Shown: one piece after another, positions 4,875 to 6,396 of the stretch | How positions within the stretch are numbered: the first letter of the stretch is position 1 | Layout of the letters: each line of letters opens with the position of its first letter | Assembly (NCBI GenBank): GCA_034433615.1 | Contig: DAOUAJ010000164.1 | Location: 1-6,396 of the forward strand | Reading direction: 5' to 3' | From: DAOUAJ01 sp034433615 | GTDB lineage: Bacteria; Chloroflexota; Anaerolineae; DUEN01 | Length of the DNA stretch: 6,396 nt | Notes under the pieces: model-generated | What the model saw: only the letters and a program-made list of their open reading frames with translations | Database searches by the model: none | What the model was told of the DNA's origin: nothing | Translations under genes and position numbers: made by a program

Positions 4875-6396
4875 TTACCGCTTCATGATCACCGGCAGGT
4901 AGAGGACGTTGCCGGCCACGCGCACCTGCGCGGCGACGACGCTGCCCAGCACCGACTGGCCGCGATAGATCGCGTCCGTCGGCCGCCAGTCGGAGAAGCT
5001 GAAGCGCACCCAGGTTTCCTCGGCTTTGAGGACCTTGAAGCGCAGCCGGGTGACGGTGAACTGACCGCTGGCTGGCGTCCCGCCGAGACTGCTGGCCAGG
5101 TAGTCAGCCCAGCCGCGGGCCGGGTCCACGTTGTTCAGGAAGACCGTCGGCAGTGCTGCGCCCGGTTCTGTTTGCGTTGTCGGCGCGCCAGCAGCGTCCA
5201 CCGCCTGCAAGACCGTCGGATCGTAGTCCAGGTGCAGCTCAGCGGCGTCCACCGGTTGCGCCCCCGCATCCGTCACGACGTCCAGTACGACGACATCACC
5301 GACGGTGGCGGTGTTACTGCCAGGCACTAACCGCAACGAGACGGTGCCAGCCAGCAAGGTGGCATGTTCCAGGTCCCAGGTCTCAGGCTCTTCATGAGAT
5401 GTGAGACCTGAGACGGGAGACCCGACCAGGACATCGCCTCGCTGCCCCAGGTTGGCCCGCAGCAGGTTCACGTCGGCGTCGTTGATCATGTCGTCCTCGT
5501 TGAAGTCGGCTCGCGGGTCGAAGCCTGACTGACCCTGCGATTTGCCGTAGGCCGCAGCCACCACTGACACGTCCCGCATGTCCACCCGGTTGTTGTTGAA
5601 GGCATCCCCTTCCAGCAGTGTTTCCATATCTACTGGGTTGGCGCCACCGCTCAGCGCCGTGGGCAGCAGGTTACGCAGGGTGTGCAGTCCCTTGAGGCGT
5701 ACCCGGTAGTTGCCGGGAACGGCCACGCCCGGCATGGCGAAGATGCCGTTTTGGTTGCTGACCGTGCCGTAGACGTAGGCCGCGCCCCGCTCACCGGGCC
5801 GGCTCAGGGTCAGCAGGAGCGGCACGCTCCACGACGGATCGGGCGATGTCGGCCGGCCCTGCATCGTCGCCTGGCCAGCCAGGAACGCGCCTGGTCCGAC
5901 CACCACTGTGCCGTCTTGCAGGCTGCCCAGCACTGAGCTGCCGCCCAGCCTCACATCGCTCTGACGCGGCGCCGTCGTGCTCCATGTGAGCGGGCTGCTC
6001 AGTGTCGTGGTGATCGCCCGGAAGCGGATCGTGGCGACGTTGAAGCGGCCGCTGACCGGGCCACCACCCGCGGCGAAGTTGATCCGCCCGGTGGCGTTGT
6101 CGGCGCTGTTAGCCGTCACGGTGGACAGCGTAGTGCCGGGGGTGATCTGCGTCGCCGGATCGCCGTTCTCGTCCACCACCTGCAGCACGGCCGGGTCGAA
6201 GTCCAGGTAGGCGCTGACAGCGTCCACGCTTTGCATACCGGCCAGGACTTCCATCTCCACCAGGAACGACTGGCCGGCCGATACGTGGCTCGTCGTTGGT
6301 GACAGCTTCAGCGTCACCACCTCCGATTGCGGGGCCAGGACCAACGCGAAGTCAGCCAACGTCACGATCTCGCCGCCCAGGTAGGCGCCGGCACGG
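4875..6396 (-). CDS. Secreted modular protein with two cohesin domains and a dockerin-like module, N-terminus outside the window
   Basis: C-terminal 506 residues of an extracellular modular protein. Numbering from the GTG at 6365, a cohesin-type domain spans about 17-157 (AYLDFDPAVLQVVD, then TIRFRAIT and SVLGS). A beta-sandwich, carboxypeptidase-regulatory-like linker follows at about 160-235 (GNYRVRLKGLHTL). A dockerin-like pair comes next: loop one GDAFNNNRVDMRD (253-265), with Phe where Asn is usual at loop position 3, and loop two DFNEDDMINDAD (287-298), with standard calcium-binding residues. A second cohesin spans about 341-485 (LHLDYDPTVLQAVD, TRLRFKV, SVLGS), and the chain ends LYLPVIMKR. 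Cohesins and dockerins are known to bind each other and assemble extracellular complexes. No catalytic domain is visible in this part. The frame stays open to the right edge (RAGAYLGGEI precedes the GTG) and no signal peptide or ribosome site is seen, so the GTG is unlikely to be the start. The stop TAA is at 4875-4877; the gene converges on the DUF4129 gene. Confidence 0.87.
   Translation of the reverse strand, partial: RAGAYLGGEIVTLADFALVLAPQSEVVTLKLSPTTSHVSAGQSFLVEMEVLAGMQSVDAVSAYLDFDPAVLQVVDENGDPATQITPGTTLSTVTANSADNATGRINFAAGGGPVSGRFNVATIRFRAITTTLSSPLTWSTTAPRQSDVRLGGSSVLGSLQDGTVVVGPGAFLAGQATMQGRPTSPDPSWSVPLLLTLSRPGERGAAYVYGTVSNQNGIFAMPGVAVPGNYRVRLKGLHTLRNLLPTALSGGANPVDMETLLEGDAFNNNRVDMRDVSVVAAAYGKSQGQSGFDPRADFNEDDMINDADVNLLRANLGQRGDVLVGSPVSGLTSHEEPETWDLEHATLLAGTVSLRLVPGSNTATVGDVVVLDVVTDAGAQPVDAAELHLDYDPTVLQAVDAAGAPTTQTEPGAALPTVFLNNVDPARGWADYLASSLGGTPASGQFTVTRLRFKVLKAEETWVRFSFSDWRPTDAIYRGQSVLGSVVAAQVRVAGNVLYLPVIMKR
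5366..5421. repeat. Heptanucleotide repeat array, partly palindromic, within the cohesin gene
   Basis: Eight consecutive 7-bp units on the + strand: GTTCCAG, GTCCCAG, GTCTCAG, GCTCTTC, ATGAGAT, GTGAGAC, CTGAGAC, GGGAGAC. The first three follow GTYYCAG; the last four are versions of the same unit in the opposite orientation (GTCTCCC, GTCTCAG, GTCTCAC, ATCTCAT on the - strand). Two perfect inverted repeats result: 5377-5385 with 5402-5410 (9 bp) and 5380-5387 with 5407-5414 (8 bp). The array encodes the linker at residues 315-333, between the dockerin-like module and the second cohesin. Confidence 0.75.

Noticed and set aside
5366..5421. Heptamer array as a CRISPR array
   Set aside because: Units are 7 bp, abut without spacers and occur in both orientations; CRISPR repeats are far longer and separated by unique spacers.
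6363..6365. GTG at 6365 as the true start of the cohesin protein
   Set aside because: The frame remains open to the window edge, no Shine-Dalgarno sequence precedes it, and an exported protein should begin with a signal peptide, which is absent here.

Overview
The window reads as a high-GC bacterial chromosome segment, most likely from a member of Chloroflexota (Anaerolineae-like or a related class). That placement is an inference from three things: the style of the DinG-family protein, the orphan DUF4129 membrane protein, and a secreted cohesin/dockerin protein ending in LYLPVIMKR. From memory, similar YLP-type C-termini are common on exported Chloroflexota proteins. No rRNA or tRNA gene is present to settle the taxonomy.

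Layout. Bases 1-2110 (+) hold the helicase part of a DinG-family, XPD-like superfamily 2 protein with all helicase motifs and four Fe-S cysteines; its 5' end lies outside the window. Bases 2111-2477 are a structured intergenic region. It carries several small hairpins, then a near-consensus extended -10 sigma70-type promoter (TTGACA-N17-TATATT), then a leader of about 150 nt with a 12-bp hairpin, a possible 7-codon minicistron, and a segment complementary to the next start codon. Bases 2478-3215 (+) encode a cyclase-family (PF04199-type) metal-dependent hydrolase. After 75 bp comes 3291-4793 (+), a polytopic membrane protein with a C-terminal DUF4129 domain. The two genes may form one transcription unit, ending at a strong intrinsic terminator (4802-4846).

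Converging on that terminator from the right, 4875-6396 (-) is the C-terminal part of an extracellular modular protein. Its order is cohesin, beta-sandwich linker module, dockerin-like EF-hand pair, cohesin, C-terminal LYLPVIMKR tail. Its N-terminus lies beyond the window.

The genes look functionally separate: DNA repair helicase, small-molecule hydrolase, membrane protein, surface or secreted scaffold. I see no convincing new multi-gene defence or mobile system. The least ordinary signals are a 56-bp array of 7-bp repeats arranged as an imperfect palindrome inside the coding linker of the cohesin protein (5366-5421), cohesins and dockerin in one chain, the structured leader of the cyclase gene, and two mutually exclusive hairpins at the convergent gene ends.
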